64,000 bases of DNA from Rhizoctonia solani (GCF_016906535.1 NC_057379.1:930001-994000), one strand, 5' to 3'; numbered from the stretch's first letter, positions 25,390 to 38,412 are shown. Notes: a model not told the origin generated them from the letters alone. Numbers and translations: made by a program.

Positions 25390-27287
25390 TTACAACTTCT
25401 TTACCTTTCCATGCAACAACCAGATTGCCCAAACAATTACGGTTGCAATAGTTATGATGAACGTAAAGACCAAACTCCCACCAAATACGATGGAGTGATA
25501 TTTCCATGCAGAACTGCAACTTCTTTAGCGTTTCGTCGATACACATATGACCTCATTTACTTACCTTTCCGTGATTGGTATCCCCACCTGTAGAGCTACA
25601 GCCCATGGAAAAACCCAAAGAACATTCACTATGAGTGAGTTGACCAAATACCACTTCGGTCGCGTCGCCAACAAAATCGAGGCCAGTTGTGTGTCGGTCC
25701 CGTACATAATATAACACCAGTCAATTGTACGCCACATTTGAGCAGTTATCTTTGCAACGACGTCAGACCCAGATAGGTATCTTGCGAATGGACGAGTGAG
25801 CCAGAACGAAAAAGCAAGGCAGAGAGGTATTTCAATGACTAGAGCGATTAAAGTCGAGAGTAATGCGGGACGGAATATACCGCTTGTTTTATGAGATATG
25901 AATTTGCGAGGTCCTATTGGGTGATGAGAGACCTTGTATGATGATGAGGAAAATGTACCTACCAATGATATCTTCCAAACTGGCTTGATTAGATCCTCGA
26001 ATAAGGGCACGTTCTCGCCATAGCCCCCACTCGTGTCCCACGAAAGTAGAGGAAGTTGCAGCCAGTGCATTTACAGGAACCATCACTAGTCCCCAGCGAA
26101 TAGTGTTGAATCTATCTCGAGAGTCAGTAGAATATATGGTAATAACAATATAAAAACTCGCATTCCCCAACTTTAAGAACCGTCAATTCAGTGCCGTACC
26201 TTCAAGATAGAAATTGTTAGAATACTCACGCGGTAGCATAATCACTTCCCAAACCTACGATACCGTGAATCAACCATAGATAGAGTGCGTTCCTCACAGC
26301 GGATTCAATCAATGTATGGATCCTGGCTTCGCGAGTGCCACAAGTGACGACCATTTGGGCAACCACACAGACTTTCTCTCCTCGTCCAATCGGAGCCGAC
26401 GAGCAACATAGATAAAGTACAACAGGCCGGCAATACAACCTATCCCGTTACAGGCCATTCGGATGGAAGCCTGAGTGTTCACAGTTGGTTCACGGACAGC
26501 CTTGACACGGAACGTAGAGAGAAACGCAAAATCGAGAATGATATTTGCCACTAAAGAAAGTCTAAGTCAATTGATAGGACCCATACGATAGATGGACTAC
26601 ATACAAGTACGGCAAAGGCTAATAATGAGCGGAACGTCAGGACGGTCGATCGACCTCGTCGCAAGGGATACAGCTGTTTCTGTAGCGCTTGTCAATGCTG
26701 AAAACGAAGAGATCTGGACGTATCCGATCGAAGCCGCCCTCACGTTCGCTGGTACAAACGCAGCGGCAAGTCTCGATGCTTGCGACGAAGATCAGTGACA
26801 TGACAAGCCCAGCTACCGTTTGAAAGACTATTAGGGTGCATACAAGATTTACTCGAAGCGCAAGAGGCATTGCCGAATCACCGATTACGAGATACGAGGC
26901 TCGTGGAAGACCTTCATTGAGAACCTCGACGATCACATTAATATAGGTGTAAGCATCAGTTGTGACAACAAATGAGCTATCGATCTTTGATATCCAGATT
27001 TTGACAAGAGTGTCATAGATCGCAGGAAGGGCAGACGCAAGGATATTGATAAGAAGCGCTCCAGTGTATCTATGAGAGACATGTATACTGAAGCTACACA
27101 TCGACGAGAATATCAATACTCACGTATTGCGAGAGAAGCGTCTCGGCATCTCTGCTTGAATAGGATATTCTTGGTCGATATCCCCTCCTATCTTTTGACT
27201 TGCTGTGTCAGCAATAGGCTCCTGCTCTGCCTGGGAAGTAAAACTCAACCAGTTGTCCCCTGAAGAGTTCGAAAATAAAATTACCAT
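25390..27287 (-). pseudogene. Polytopic membrane transporter (MATE-like), frame broken twice
   Basis: The minus strand encodes a multi-span membrane protein with about seven GT-AG introns. The likely start is at 27287. Segments include GALLINILASALPAIYDTLV, VEVLNEGLPRASYLVIGD, then (in a different frame) [72 protein letters not shown] and [20 protein letters not shown]. The last exon ends with FTFIITIATVIVWAIWLL and the TAA at 25390-25392. Two frame breaks are needed: near 26768 (one extra base in a T-T pair on the coding strand) and near 26316-26325 (one base missing around GGATCC). No intron can explain either. The helix and loop pattern resembles MATE/MOP-type fungal transporters. Assembly error is an alternative to a true pseudogene. 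Confidence 0.6.
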
Positions 27288-28686
27288 GTTCAGGGCGCTG
27301 CGAATATGGCTTCTGGAAGCGGAATTGATGTCACAGCTTACAACCAGAATCTACAGTTCTCCGAAAATGATTGTCAACGACTGTAAGGCTGGTCAAATTA
27401 AACGCAATTATAATTGACAAAGTTCAATAGTTAGGCTGTGTTTCCCAGAACCTGAGGCAGAGGTAGTGGGCAAGGGCAAGCCGTTTTAACCGAGCAAGCT
27501 GATCAGATGGGTAACAAAACGCTAAGATAAACAGGGTGGCTAATCCAAATCCGGGTGGCTTGTGACTCGGCGTATTATGCCATGATGACAAAGAGATATC
27601 ATAATATAATGCACAGTGATTGGACACGATGGGTCAGTCGCAACGTGCTCAGGACCATAGCTGACAAGTTTTATCTGATTGAAGTCTTCCTTGTTTGGAT
27701 ACTCCCAGCGTGCAGGCTCAATATAAATTCTGGAATTACACCGAAGTTGCAGTGTTAAATGATTTGGAAGGGTTCGAATGCTGGGCACTTGTCGATACTC
27801 AAGCTTACTCCATAATTGGCGCTTATGGATTTCCAGTAGTAGCATGCCATTCGACACAGCTATCTTCACTGACTTCATTCTTTATCTCGGATTTTTCGAT
27901 TAGTCTATAATACTTATACTTTATCTTGAGTTTTATAACTTACTATCGGTATACTAAAAAGAAATTGAGCACCGTTAAATACGTGTCGATTTGGGGATCC
28001 GCATACTTCTACTCGAAATCTATTGCTTACCGAAACACGCTCAAGTCACCGTACTCCCTGAAAGAACTGAATGAAAGCCCAAATGCTAGGCACTGGACAC
28101 GGCGAATTTACTTCTTTCCTAAATCTTCAACGTAACGAGGGGGATTCACGGATGAGGAACGAGTTCTAAAGACTAGAACCTATAGCTCGAGGACCACCGC
28201 ATAAAGCCCGCATAGAAAAAGAGCAATTACCGTAATGACCCGCACAATATGCACGGAGCACCTTCAGTCTAGAGCCTCCGAGGGAAGTAGAAGCATTATC
28301 CACGACTCGCCTCGACGATGATTCTGATTTTGCGGAGTCCTAAATGGCGAGGAACCGAAGCACATCTTCCGACCGGGCCGCTAGTACTAGTCTTTGTTGG
28401 CCAAAATCGCCGTGCTCTCGATCTCGACCTCTAGACTATTGGTTCGCTTTTAATATGCCTGAAAACGTCGTAGGCTCGGAGCGTTTGGATATAGCGGGGT
28501 GGCTACGGGCCTGAAGCCCCGCTCAGCGCTTACGATCTACATACGGAGGAGCGAGCAAGCTGAAATTCGGGTGCGTCTCTTTCGCTACCTTGCTTGACCA
28601 GGGGTATGTACTTTAGCATTACCCAGTAAAAAGGCTGTCAAAAAAAGCCATTCGCTGTCAGATTAGCCGGACTTCTGACTATCTCC

Positions 28687-29308
28687 TTAATGAAACCTTT
28701 GAAGTCGACGGGATTTGACGCTGAAACAATAGACACACATCTTGGGTGACTGGACAAAGAAATCGCGCAACAACGCACTACTTACTTTCCCGGGAAAATC
28801 GCGAGTAAAAGGAAGATTGAGATAATATCGTGGGACTTTTGCTGCCCCCGCACATGTCCCGTTATCGTGAACACTGTAGACAGAGCCCCCACCTACGTTC
28901 CTGGCATGGATTAGATGCCCCAATGCCAAGGTAATAATGTCATTGACGTTATGCTCTTGTTCATCAAGGTAAAAACCAGGGTGGACGTACCAAACCCAGA
29001 CAATCTGTGACAGGGACCCCAGAGCCGGCAAGGCACATCACATCGTCATAAGTAATCGGCTCGCGTACAACTGCTGACTCCAAGCAACCACGATCCGTAC
29101 AAACCTGGCTGGCTCGACTTTTCGTAGATGGGTAAAGGCTGAAACTGAAACAACACTCCACCGAACAAGATGTTACTCGACACTGTGACACATAACCGGT
29201 AATCAAAGCTGTGCTCGGCCCAAACGCGACAAACCCCGAACTCGAAAAATTTTGGCACCAGGCGCAATTCAAGCTCGTCTGGCCAAGAGTGGAGTGCGGG
29301 AATGTCAA
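28687..29308 (-). CDS. Possible exons of an unrecognised gene
   Basis: Two neighbouring minus-strand frames read like coding sequence: one with AVVREPITYDDVMCLAGSG (about 29050), the other with HARNVGGGSVYSVHDNGTC and VPRYYLNLPFTRDFPGK (about 28790-28920). They could join through an intron near 28990-29000. No start, stop or family could be settled, and the upstream end overlaps the plus-strand frame at 29190-29411. Confidence 0.25.
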
Positions 29309-29411
29309 GGAGAACAGTGGTGTATACTATCTTGTGCAAATCGGCTCCCAGGACCTATATCCGGGCCACTCGGGGTCTCCAATCTGGCCCACGGGTGGCG
29401 TCGTCGTCTAG
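29190..29411 (+). CDS. Exon-like fragment with a GHSGSP motif
   Basis: A plus-strand frame reads VIKAVLGPNATNPELEKFWH, then a Cys and Tyr-Tyr-Leu segment, then LYPGHSGSPIWPTGGVVV before a stop at 29409-29411. GxSGSP is the nucleophile signature of trypsin-like serine proteases. The His and Asp of the triad are not visible upstream, and the minus strand also has coding-like frames, so this is a fragment at best. Confidence 0.25.
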
Positions 29412-30424
29412 GTCACATGAGCAGACAAGTGTCAAAGTAAGGGACAAAATCTACATGACAAATGATAAATTGTGCGAATCCGGTGCCACAATCGGATCGG
29501 ATTGGATGGTGGCACTTTGGTGTTTTCCTGATGGGCCTCGCTTCGGGCATGGTCAATAAAATACACGCGAAAGAGTGTATAGAAGATCGTCGATTGCAGC
29601 TGTTCCGGAACCCATTTTTGATTGATGTCGATGAAACATGCGAATCGCGTATTTCATAACTCGTGTTGCCGAAGGCCTTAATCGACCTTGCGCGCGTGCG
29701 GATGCGCTGAGATTGCTCGATGGGGCAGGTGGGTGAAATGAAAATGAATCTATTTGATCGAGGAACAGGGATTGGGCGACAATCAGGCCGCAAAGTTTAT
29801 GCGCGAGTCGACTCTCCATGCCTCGTGTTGGTGCCACAGGTAATAGTCTCGTCCTACGAATAACTAATAACTCGGATAGGGGCTGTGTAACTAGGATTGT
29901 ACTAGCTACAAAGCGTCCCGGCGGGAGCTTGTATGCTACTTTCGAAGGCCGGGAATATAGGAATTGGTGACTAGTTGAATCTTGCTCAGACTAGGCCAAG
30001 TTTCTGTAGGCTGCGGGATTATCTTTAGGTACGGAATTGGTCATGGGCTCGAAGTTAGAAATAACTCCACCGACGAGCGTCAAAGTTACGATTCAGGCTA
30101 CACACACCCAAGTCATCGACGTAACTAGTAAATTTAGTATACGCACCTCCACGATGACACCCATGATGTTCACCGACCGGCCATATTCGAAGCTAGAGTT
30201 TGATATGCTCACGAATGAAGCAAGACCTCCATTGAATTATACTGAAATATAATTCATTCAATTAGTCTAGCAAGGTTCATCCTGACCACGGTTGTAGCCA
30301 AGATAGTGACGGCTGGCCAGGTCAAATCGTGACAATGCCAGCGGTGAGACCGCTCCAGGCGCTGGAGATCAAAGTTTGGTCCAGTATCAAAGAATGATTA
30401 AGCTCGTACAAGGTTGTTCCGAGT

Positions 30425-30462
30425 GCGTTGCGTTGCGTTGCCTGCGCGCGCGTGTGTGTGTT
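30425..30462. repeat. Short GCGTT and GC/GT microsatellite
   Basis: The stretch has three GCGTT-like units, then alternating GC and GT dinucleotides. It is a simple repeat in a gene-poor interval. Confidence 0.7.
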
Positions 30463-33271
30463 GGTCAGTACGAATCTAGACAGATTAACTGTCCAAAACG
30501 TGACGACAGGGCTTCTCGCCGGTTGGTTATCAAGAAACCATGGATAGGTTCAGAACCCAAGATTCGAATTAGGCATTTTTAGGAGTACGGGAACATGTAT
30601 GAGCAAGGTATATTTCATTGAGGTACATAGTTACTACGAGTGGCGCCCCGGGTGGCGGGATAGGAGATAGGCACAGGTGTACATGTTGAGTAGACGAGCC
30701 GAAGCATTCTGATGGGAACGGCATGGGTCGAGAGATTAATGATTGCCCAGATACGCATACAACCACCCCTTTTTTCTACCCTGGATTCCGTAATCGAGTC
30801 AGTGACAAGTGAGTACCCGATATTCACCACGGTCCGGCTCAAAAAATGAAAAAGTTTATTATCCGATGTTACACAAATGCTGGCCACCCGGGAGAACAGA
30901 ATGACACAATGACACCACCGAATTACACACAGTGAATGACAGCCTCGCTGAATGGTACGTGCTGACAGCGCCCGAACAGCGCACATAGTTCCCGCCGGTG
31001 ACGTACAAAGGAGAGCAGACCTAATGCCGACGACACTCTCAATCCGGTCGATCAATTGAAACGGGGGAACCGACGATGGAGCCTTTTAGCCGGTGCGCAG
31101 ATGATGGTCAAAACGTTGTGGCTCGCGGGGAGGAGGAAGAGGAGGGGGGGCCTGGGCCTATTTACCGACGGAGATGATACATCATGCATTGACACGTCAT
31201 TGGCGACTCGCTGAGCCGAGCGCGAGAATACATTCATTCAGCTGTCCATCTGGCCTGTCCAATAATGTGCTCATAATTAACTGATAAACGGACCCGGCGG
31301 GGGCCTATTTTCCAACCGGGGAAAACCGTGAAAGACGAGAGATGCGATTCGATTTTTTAGAACCGGTCTTTGGTCGATGGATTGAGGACTGGTCTATATA
31401 CCAGGCTAATTACACTAGAGAAGTTATGGTGATCTCAAACGTCTCGGGAGGATCAAGCGTTTATCCTGACTATCTTGTTCGGTGACACCGATCAGTAGTA
31501 GTAGTATTAGTATGGCCTATTTACCGCTCAGAGCAAAGATCATGAAAGCTGCTAATTATAATCTAGCGATCATCTTGTGCGAGAATAGGTCGAAATCGAC
31601 CAAACGGTCCAAGACTGGAATGATCTAAACGAACAGACTTCAGCCCCCCTCTTGAACATGTCCTAGTCAAACCAGTCGGACAAATCAGGCATCTTCCAGC
31701 GAATCGCAAAATTATATTATGTACTGAATTCATTCCGATTCCTTCAGCCTTGTACATCAACGTGCGCAGTCAATTTACAGCATTGGGATAAAATACATCA
31801 TTCTAATTTGCCGCAGACACAGCCATTGTAATTGGGGGCGCACTAGCTTGTAATTGGCTTGGCTTGGGCCTATCCGGCTAGGCGGGGTTAACGCTCCACC
31901 CACCGGCGTTACGCAGCTCAGATAAATTTACATAAAAATAGTATCTAACGGGGGGGAGGGTTAAGTGAGATCGACGTCGGGAGTGTCAGGATTGTGTCCT
32001 GACCTAGTACTAGGTGATCGTCGCTTCGCCTGGCACCTCCCCGCCCCCCGCCCTCTCCCTCGACAGAATTGGAATTATTTGACTGGGCAAGGTGCCAGAG
32101 TGGGGTAAGATAGCCAACTTGCTCCGCGGCGCAAAAGTGTCTGTTGCGGTGAAGACTCAGGACTGGTGTGTCAACGTGATGACCATATGCGTGATGAAAA
32201 TCATCGAGATTGGTTTATATTACTACTGTACAGTAAGCGCAGCAACAGTCAGGAGACTCCATGACTGTGCAGTTAGAGACTACGGAGGGAGGGAGAAATG
32301 AAATGAAATGAAAATCCTCGCTCCCTACGTGGGGAATGAAAACACACATCGTAATCAAAGCGGTCGAGAGCGCATCAATCGAAGCACCCAGAGTTTGCCA
32401 GCGTGCGAAATCGAAATTCCGAGCTGTTCCCAGTGCGCTAAGTTGTCTGTTTTTGGAGGTTATGTGGTGTATGATAGATAGAAAATAAGCGAGAGCTTGC
32501 ATGTGGTTCAATTATCCGAAGGAACGAAGAACGAAGAGCGAAGAGGGGAGGTAAGGTGTAAAGACGTCATGAGGGATTGTAGCGACCATCTCCCATGATT
32601 TACAGGATCTTCCGGTGCCTATAAATTCCGGGAGTGGAGATTGTCCCGCTGTCGCCTCCAGCCTCGTACGTACGGATACGCGCGCGGGCCGACAGGAGCG
32701 ATAGTCTAGACTGGTGATTTCCCTCGGATAGAAGCCATTTTTCCCAACGCTGTCGCTCGTCAACGGTGGACATGACAAGAAAAGGGGAGCAGAGGGAACG
32801 CGAGAAAATGTTTAGAGACTGGTCCGAGTGTCGGACTGTCTCCCCATCGCAATGAGATCGGGTTGGGTCGAGTAGTCAAATCGAAAAAACACAATTGGGG
32901 GTTGGTTCGAATCCGGCTGAGTAAAAAAGGCAAGTCCCGACCCAGGGTGAAAAGCAATGTGACATGGCGTGACGGGACCCTGACTGACCTCGAGAAGGGA
33001 GCAACAGAACCGAGAGTTTGGAAAAGGAAAACAATGCCATCACCTTTATTCCCGCTCGTGGTTGTTATATATTCTGGCTCTCGAGGTAGGTTCTGGCTCC
33101 AAGATAATCTGGCCTCCCTCTTGTGTGTGGACTCGGGACATTAAGTGGTGATCTGATCGCTCTATTATTGGTGAGTCTATGCGATGCGATATGGTCAGAC
33201 TGAATGCTCATTTGGGATGAAGGATCGACGTTATATAGTGCCCATAGCTTGTAGCTCTCACTACTGCCACC

Positions 33272-34068
33272 ATGCCTCGCCCCACACGCCGTCCGTCACC
33301 AATTAGCCTCCCCCACTGCCCAATGGACACACTATGGGAGGTAGACGAGTCACTCGATGTACCTTGCCAACAGCTGCGGTCTGTGTTTGAAGACGACGAC
33401 GAGCCAGTGCGAAATGTGACATTTCCGCTGCCTCCGCGGTCTATTCCCCAGATGAAGCGCTTCTTCTCTCCGAGGTTGGGCCTGCCTATGCATTCAGCGC
33501 CTCGCACCCGACCACCTTCCCGATCTCCTCCCAAGCCTATCCGCGCTCCCCCTCCGGCCCCAAGGCCCGTATCTCCCGTCATACTCATCACCCGACCAGT
33601 CTCTCCCTCCTCCAGTGCATCCAGCAGCGACACGGAGCCTCCCAGGACACCCCCTGCCGCATCAGCCCCCCTCCCTGCTTATGTACTCGCCCCGCCCCCA
33701 CCAGCCGAGTGGGAGTCAGCCATCGACGCCCTATTTGAATTCGACGACGAGGAAGAGGAGGTTGTTTGCCCAAACGAGCTACCCCTACCATCATCCTCCC
33801 TACCGACTCGTATCTCTCCTTTTCCCCTCCCAGCTCTCCTCCCCCCATCAACTTTACCCACTCGCCCAGCTCTCCACTGCCCCCATCTATGTCTGTCTAT
33901 GCGTCTGATTCCTTGCCCATGAGTCCGACGTTTAGCAGGCCGCTTGGCTCGCCCGGGCTGATGCCCACTTCGCCCACTTCACCTGTCCAGATTAGCTGGC
34001 CCGTGCCCACTCGGCCTGCCCGCTCATCACGGCGAATGGGTACCATTCCTGTTCGCTTCGACTCATAG
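33272..34068 (+). CDS. Pro/Ser-rich unknown protein, apparent one-base frameshift
   Basis: From the ATG at 33272 (context CCACCATGCC) the frame encodes MPRPTRRPSPISLPHCPMDT, an acidic patch (VFEDDDEPVRNV), long Pro/Ser-rich stretches and a second acidic patch (FEFDDEEEEVV). It then reads on to a stop at 33922. The downstream sequence to 34068 is clearly better in another frame: LPTDSYLSFSPPSSPPPINF, then YASDSLPMSPTFSRPLGSPG, ending MGTIPVRFDS. Adding one T to the TTT at 33765-33767 joins both halves. No good intron fits. It is probably an intrinsically disordered protein; no domain is recognised. Confidence 0.55.
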
Positions 34069-35355
34069 TTTTCTTTCCTCTCTTCTCTCCCCTGGAACTT
34101 GGACACATCCATACCCTCGCCGGACACTACCTACACTAAAGCACACCTATTCCGCACTACCCTACTGCACTTTAAAACCCATTTCCTTGTGTCTATTAGC
34201 TCCAGCACCCCAACACCCACACCCACACACGCTCATTACTCTCATATCTCTGCATGTATGCCCCAGAGGCTCGGTTCTGTTTTCACATCATCCTCATTTT
34301 CGTCTTCGTTTTCATTTTTTTATGGTATCTGGTCCCCGGGTTCTGGTCTTGGTCGCTCACTCTTACTGTCGCTCTAGCTCTCTCTTTCTCTGCATGTTAT
34401 CCGCGCATCATATCTTTATGCACTCGTCCTCACATTTTCTGTTGTTGTGTTTGTTTTGTTCTTCCTTTGGTGAAGTTAGCTATAGTCAATGAAGCATAAA
34501 AAAGTTTTACTGGAGCAGTTTACAGTGTGATGATCCTCGGACACTCGATTCACGGCCATGGTCCATCCAAAAAGACTGTTCCGCGCCAGATTAAGCGAAT
34601 ATATGCGTCCATCCTCAATATCCAATTCATTCCATTGCCTTACCTGCTGCTGGTGATGACTCGGCGTCAGTGACACTTTGCACGGACTCCCACTCGATAT
34701 AAACCCTGTGAACCGCATTAGGAAAATTCAACCATCATTTACTTTTTTTAACTCGGCTTCGGGATACGAGATGTCAATTACAAGGTGTAGCCCCCTCCCA
34801 AGGGGGAAGTTGTGTCATCACGATCGAGTAAGCGAAAAGTGCGGCGGAATTCCCCTGTCTATTTGTAACGATAACTGGCCGCAGGGGAATAACACTGTAT
34901 GTATATACGCGCTGGTCGATCTTCCGCGGCCGGAGGAGGGGGACCCACGAAACGAGAATTACATTAGCTTAATCCCCTCGCTATGAAATGGAGTTCATGT
35001 CATACTCTATTCATATGCATGTAACTTGTCCTACGCGGCAGAATTCGCAATGTGATATTCTATCGCGAGAGAACCACCCTTCTCTACGACCTTGTTATCA
35101 AGTTGCTATAACGTTGTATCCGCCCCGACAACTGAGGGAGAGGGAACAGAGTCTCAAAGTCTCAAGGGCGTCTCTCCGTTTCCGCGGAATTTCCAAACGG
35201 GCGTCTTTGCTCTTCTCTAGAGGGGAATCTCGCTGTGTACGGGCTTGTCTTTGACCTTGTTCGGCCAAAAGGGTGTCTCGTCGGACTTTCATTTTCTTTT
35301 CCGTTGTTTTGTTTTCTTGTTGTTTTCTTTGATTCTTTGAGGGGTATCGTGGATA
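34069..35355. other. Intergenic region, no gene seen
   Basis: This is the 3' flank of the Pro-rich gene (CT-rich, about 34070-34480) and the 5' flank of eIF4E. Short frames lack motifs. T-rich and CTT-rich runs near 35280-35340 probably belong to the eIF4E 5' UTR. Confidence 0.5.
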
Positions 35356-38111
35356 ATGACAGATACGCAACAGCAACAAAATCCGGCTTTGCCTGCCGAG
35401 GAGAAGGAGAAGCGGGTGGGTAGTGGGGCGGGTAGGGCATCAGGGCGGTTACCTGGTCTGGAGGATTTAGCTGCACGGTGAGGCTTTTTGTGTCTTTTGT
35501 GTTTTTGAGAGGAGAGGTGTGTCTATCTTTCTACGATAAGCAAGACACGATATTGTGGATGGATAGATGGATGGATGGATGCGACAATAAGAGTACTCCG
35601 ATCCTCCCAAATAAAGAAAGCATATCCCGACTCGGGACCTGACGATCATTTCCTCCCCCGCCCCGCCACCTTTATTTCTATTCCAAAATACTAACAAAAA
35701 CACGCGGGAAATCTCCCCTACTCCCCCATTGCCTCACTTGCAGAATGAACATAACACCTCCAACCAATACAACGTCTGGATCATCCCGACCTCGTCTAGC
35801 CACCTCGCTCCTACGCACCAACAGCGGAACAGGAACAGCAGCAGGAGGGACAGGAGGATCAGGAACGGGCCCGCCCTCAGCATCATCCGATAAACCGACC
35901 GAGTCTCAAATCCCCCTTCCCGCAGTCTCGATATCCGTCTCGGACCCGAACGGGGAAGAGGTCAAGCCCAGCCAGCCGATGCCGAGGGGTTACAAGAACG
36001 TCCCGAGCCTGGACGCGATTGCCGGGCGGCTCAAGGCTCAAAAGGAAAAGGAAAAGGAGCAGCAGGAGCCGAGTGGGAAATCTGGGGACGAGTCTGGGTC
36101 CGGGGCGGTTGAGCTTGAGCAGGGCGAGATTGAAGAGGTTAAAGGCGAGGTGGATACGAGTGTATTGCATCCTTTGAGGCACAAGTGGTACGTTTGGATT
36201 GAAGGGAGGGAGAGAGGGAGTGCTAACTGGATAGTACAGGACGTTCTACTTTGATTCTAAGCCTCCTCCACCCCGGACGACGGGTGAATCGCCCGTTCCG
36301 TATACTCCTTCAAACACCGAGACGGGAGAGTACGAAGCTGGGTTGAAGGTTGTCGGGAAGTTTAGAACTGTTCGTAATTCCTTACTTTTATTTATTCAGC
36401 GTGTTAATTTGGACCATGCAGGTAGAGGACTTTTGTCGATTATTCAACTGGCTCAAGCCGCCAAGCAAACTTGAACGAAGCTCCAACTATCATATGTTTA
36501 AAGAGGACATTAAACCCATGTGGGAGGATCCTGCAAATGCCAACGTGCGCCCAATTTATCTCACTTTTATCGCTCGAACTGATCTTATTTGTTGCCAACT
36601 GATAGGGCGGCAAATGGGTGATCACTATGCGCAACAACCCTGTGCTCTTGGATCGATGCTGGTCTTGGCTCGCAATGGGGCTTGTCGGACAGGAACTCGA
36701 CGATCGGGAAGATATGATTTGTGGTGCTGGTAAGCTTGTCATCCTCTTCCCCTTCCTTTTTTCAGTTTTAAGCTTTTGCTTGGGTCCGGGTATCTTATCG
36801 GGGAGCTTGAGTTTATGAACTCTGAGTGTTTGTTTCCCCCTCGACTACCCGTCCCAAACACTATATCATCCGTCCTGAACTCTACATGCATCCAAAACTC
36901 TACATAATGACATTTCCAAAAACAAAAAACCCATCTTTCACAATCCGTAGCTCCCATTCTCTGACGCCACCGCTAACCACATTCCCAGTCGTCTCGCTCC
37001 GCTCGCGGATCGACCGCATCCAGCTCTGGATACGACAAAAAGACGACGTGGAGCGCGTGAATGCGATTGGGAAGAAACTCGTCAAGCTGCTGGACTTGGA
37101 TCGGGAACCAGGCATTCAATTGGAGTTCCAGGTGAGCCGAGGTTTTCGAGTATAGTTTGGGTTTGGGGTCGTGCACAAGGGGAGGATATACCCGTTTTGG
37201 ATGGATTGAATGCGTTGGGCTTGGGTGTGTGCGATTTGGTTTGAATGCGCTTGGAGACTGGGTGTGTGGCGGGGGTGCGGTTTTGGACGATCTGGAAGGC
37301 CGTGATGGAGTTTTGGTTTGGTGGCGTTTTACCCGTTTGGATGCCGGTTCAGTCGGTCGGGGCTGAGGGGGAGAAGGGAAAGGAGAGGAAAGAGGGGACG
37401 GAGAAGCTTAAAATTCAGTCTGTCTTTCCGAAGAGATAGATTTGGCCGGTTCAGGTGACGAACTTGGGAGACTTGGGGGGGCTTGCCCAATTCGAGTCGC
37501 TGATCTGCGCGCCATGTCATGTGAGGATGGGCCGCCGCTTGAGAGAGTGCCTTGTTATCTCTGTTTGCCACACATTTATTATATTGCCGCCACACCCGCG
37601 CTCCGATAGTGATCCCCTTTGCTCATCTTTTGTGCGCCCTATTCCTTTCCTATCCTTACCATCACTATCGTCATACGTTCCTATTTTGGTTATCATACGC
37701 CTTTGGAATTGTCTCTGATCAAAACGCCCTATTTACCTTCCTCGCCGTCATTGTCACACGCCTCGTGGTCACTCACCAATTGACTAACTAACTTCCTTCT
37801 TCTTCGTAACCCAGTTCAACTCGGACGAACGTGCTCCAGCCTCCAAGTACATCTCGATCATGCCGCCCCAGCCTTCATTCCGACGTGGTCCGGACACTCC
37901 CGGATCTGAGCAAGGCCCATCCTATTTCGGACGGGGAGGCGGTGCGTTTGGCGCGTTTGGTAGGGGAGGAGGCGCGTTTGGAGGCGCAGGGAGGGGAAAA
38001 GGTGATTGGGGCGCACCGAAGAGTGCTGTCGAAGGTTCGGCGCCGTTTGGTGCGAATGCGGGTGCTGGACACGCGCGGTCGAGCAGCGCGAGTGGAACGG
38101 GGGATAAATAA
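35356..38111 (+). CDS. Class II eIF4E / 4E-HP-like cap-binding protein
   Basis: This protein binds the mRNA 5' cap. Exon 1 (35356-35477, MTDTQQQQNPALPAEEKEKR) joins exon 2 at 35744 over a 266-bp intron. Exon 2 is a Ser/Thr/Gly-rich N-terminus, then HPLRHKW joined at 36187/36240 to TFYFDSK. The core continues YEAGLKVVGKFRTVEDFCRL, FKEDIKPMWEDPANANGGKW, LLDRCWSWLAMGLVGQEL, MICGAVVSLRSRIDRIQLWI. In mouse numbering W43, W102, W113, W130 and W166 are kept, W46 and W56 are Tyr, and W73 is Cys. The CGAVVS and tyrosine pattern fits class II (4E-HP). A Gly/Phe-rich tail (AFGAFGRGGGAFGGAGRGKG) follows. Stop at 38109-38111. Frame intact. Confidence 0.88.
35557..35581. repeat. GGAT/GATG tetranucleotide repeat in eIF4E intron 1
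   Basis: About six GGAT units with one GGATA interruption lie inside the first intron. A simple microsatellite. Confidence 0.8.
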
Positions 38112-38412
38112 ATGGTTTGTACTATTCCCCCCTTTTTTCTTTTTTACTTGTCGATTGTCGCATATAGTCTGGAATAGTCATGACTTTTGAATCTCAACTT
38201 GGTCTCTGCGTCTTACGATTCACACATGGCTGCGTTCAGTTGCACACACGTAGTTATACCAGCATTTGAAAGTTGATCATGGGACATAAACACAAACGAG
38301 CAGGGTACATGTGGCAGAACATATAGTTGCAAGGAGCCGCTGCGAGACGCAGGGGAGATAGGGTAGGTGGCAAGAGCGGAGTAAGAGGGGAAAGAGGGAG
38401 ACGGGTGGGAGT

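Larger units (their letters stand above)
27288..33271. other. Six-kilobase gene-poor region
   Basis: No complete gene is recognised. The interval has short frames on both strands, a GC-alternating microsatellite near 30425-30462, and stretches of GA/GT-rich sequence. No reverse transcriptase, transposase or long terminal repeats were seen by eye. Two exon-like stretches near 28.7-29.4 kb are listed separately. Confidence 0.5.

Noticed and set aside
32890..32920. GGTTCGAATCC, a tRNA B-box match
   Set aside because: No matching A-box or acceptor stem upstream, and the T-stem needs two wobble pairs.
27288..33271. A transposon or retroelement filling the gene-poor interval
   Set aside because: No reverse transcriptase, integrase or transposase motif and no long terminal or inverted repeats could be found by eye.
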